Shown one piece after another: positions 63,324-64,000 of a stretch of 64,000 bases of DNA (the first letter of the stretch is position 1; each line of letters opens with the position of its first letter). The stretch is from Verrucomicrobiales bacterium. GTDB taxonomy: Bacteria; Verrucomicrobiota; Verrucomicrobiia; Verrucomicrobiales; DEV007. The notes below the pieces were generated by a model. That model was not told where the DNA came from. It did no database searches and saw only the letters and a list, made by a program, of their open reading frames with translations. The stretch spans positions 62,001 through 126,000 of the forward strand of contig JAEUHI010000078.1 of assembly GCA_016795385.1 (NCBI GenBank), given 5' to 3'. A program made the position numbers and the translations under genes.

Positions 63324-64000
63324 ATGTCCCCCACCCCGCCATCCGTCCCCAGCTTCGGCACGGCGTTCCGCTATTGGCTGAAGCTCGGTTGCATCAGCTT
63401 CGGCGGGCCGGCCGGACAGATCGCGATCATGCACAAGGAGCTCGTCGAGAAGCGGCGCTGGATCTCCGACGCGCACTTTCTCCATGCGCTGAATTTTTGC
63501 ATGCTCCTGCCCGGACCCGAGGCTCAGCAGCTCGCCACCTACCTCGGCTGGAGGCTCCACGGGTCGAAAGGAGGCATCGCCGCCGGGGCCCTTTTTGTGA
63601 TCCCCTCGATGTTTCTTCTCTTCGCCTTGAGCTGGGTCTACATGGCTGGCGGTCATCTCCCCTGGCTCGCCGCGATCTTCTACGGACTGCTTCCCTCCGT
63701 CATCGCCGTCGTCGCCGAGGCCGTCCTCCGCATCGGAAAGAAGGCGCTGAAAAGCCCCACCCTCGTCGCGATTGCCGTCGCATCCTTCGTCGCGATCTTC
63801 TTCTTTCAGATTTCCTTCGTCCTCATCATCCTCGTGGCGGGTTTGTCAGGGTGGTTCGGCAGCCGGATCGCGCCTTCCCAATTTCCCGCCGGGAAAGGGC
63901 ACGGCGCTTCCGGCCACGCCGCGGAGGGACCCGCTCTCGCGCTGCCCCCGGTGGCGAAGCCGACCTGGGGCCGTGCTCTCGTCATCGCCCTCACCTGCCT
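63324..64000 (+). CDS. chrA: chromate transporter ChrA (N-terminal part)
   Basis: About 225 residues are visible before the right window edge. The family text is strong: FRYWLKLGCISFGGPAGQIAIMHKELVEKRRWISDAHFLHALNFCMLLPGPEAQQLATYLGWRLHG, then several membrane segments. ChrA exports chromate. Whether it is the single- or double-domain form cannot be seen. The start follows CTGTTAGG, a copy of the recurrent octamer. Confidence 0.93.
   Translation, partial: MSPTPPSVPSFGTAFRYWLKLGCISFGGPAGQIAIMHKELVEKRRWISDAHFLHALNFCMLLPGPEAQQLATYLGWRLHGSKGGIAAGALFVIPSMFLLFALSWVYMAGGHLPWLAAIFYGLLPSVIAVVAEAVLRIGKKALKSPTLVAIAVASFVAIFFFQISFVLIILVAGLSGWFGSRIAPSQFPAGKGHGASGHAAEGPALALPPVAKPTWGRALVIALTC

Overview
The window is GC-rich, densely packed bacterial DNA. 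The gene content points to a member of the Verrucomicrobiota or the wider PVC group. The markers are a DUF1552 protein, a DUF1501 (Tat) protein next to a DUF1549/DUF1553 cytochrome, a 'PVC-type' heme-binding dehydrogenase with HEAT repeats, a WD40-cytochrome fusion, many secreted proteins of unknown role, and several families of intergenic palindromes. This placement is inferred from gene families; no rRNA or tRNA gene and no CRISPR array was seen.

Layout. 1-3 kb: end of a DUF1552 gene, a secreted protein and a small hypothetical. 3-5.1 kb: NfeD-like membrane protein plus flotillin, a membrane-microdomain pair. 5.3-10.4 kb: EamA exporter, secreted beta-propeller glycosidase-like protein, HExxH protein and lipase-maturation-factor-like membrane protein. 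10.5-17.9 kb: OmpA-domain protein, queF and queC (queuosine), a Tic20-like membrane protein, a UvrD/Rep helicase and two tandem PilT ATPases. 18-20.5 kb: an accessory-looking locus with a small ORF and a 742-residue HExxH protein of unknown family. 20.5-31.5 kb: sodium/bile-acid-type symporter, serA, heme dehydrogenase, SGNH hydrolase, M42-like peptidase, ssb, a divergent IF-1, secreted proteins and a response regulator. 31.7-37.5 kb: O-antigen-ligase/TPR fusion, metallo-beta-lactamase-fold hydrolase, a RAYT transposase and an AlgJ/AlgX-like protein. 37.6-49.3 kb: FAD oxidoreductase, then a four-gene minus-strand set (DUF1501, DUF1549/1553, PPC-domain, WD40-cytochrome) typical of PVC polymer-degradation loci. 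49.6-56.5 kb: FGE-fold protein, exported superoxide dismutase, recQ, sugar-kinase-like APH protein and an overlapping LOG-thyA-folA operon. 56.8-64 kb: octaheme TPR lipoprotein, a compact copper-handling cluster (Cys-rich protein, multicopper oxidase fused to a CopB-like barrel, a small Cys-pair protein, metallothionein-like lipoprotein), a methyltransferase and the start of a chromate transporter.

Working together: the thyA-folA pair couples dTMP synthesis with folate recycling; queF and queC act in queuosine synthesis; the copper cluster looks like periplasmic/outer-membrane copper detoxification; the DUF1501-to-WD40 set and the heme dehydrogenase probably belong to secreted redox or polymer-use machinery.

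The most unusual content is in the DNA between genes: (i) an octamer YTGTYAGG that recurs far more often than base composition suggests, in all reading frames and mostly in one orientation; (ii) REP-like palindromes with a GCCTACGGAATAC core at 5.2 and 56.6 kb, with the core also found just upstream of the RAYT gene; (iii) an ATTCGCG array with 10-bp periodicity between queF and queC; (iv) a hairpin mosaic at 45 kb that supplies the start codon and N-terminus of a secreted protein. Motif counts were made by eye.
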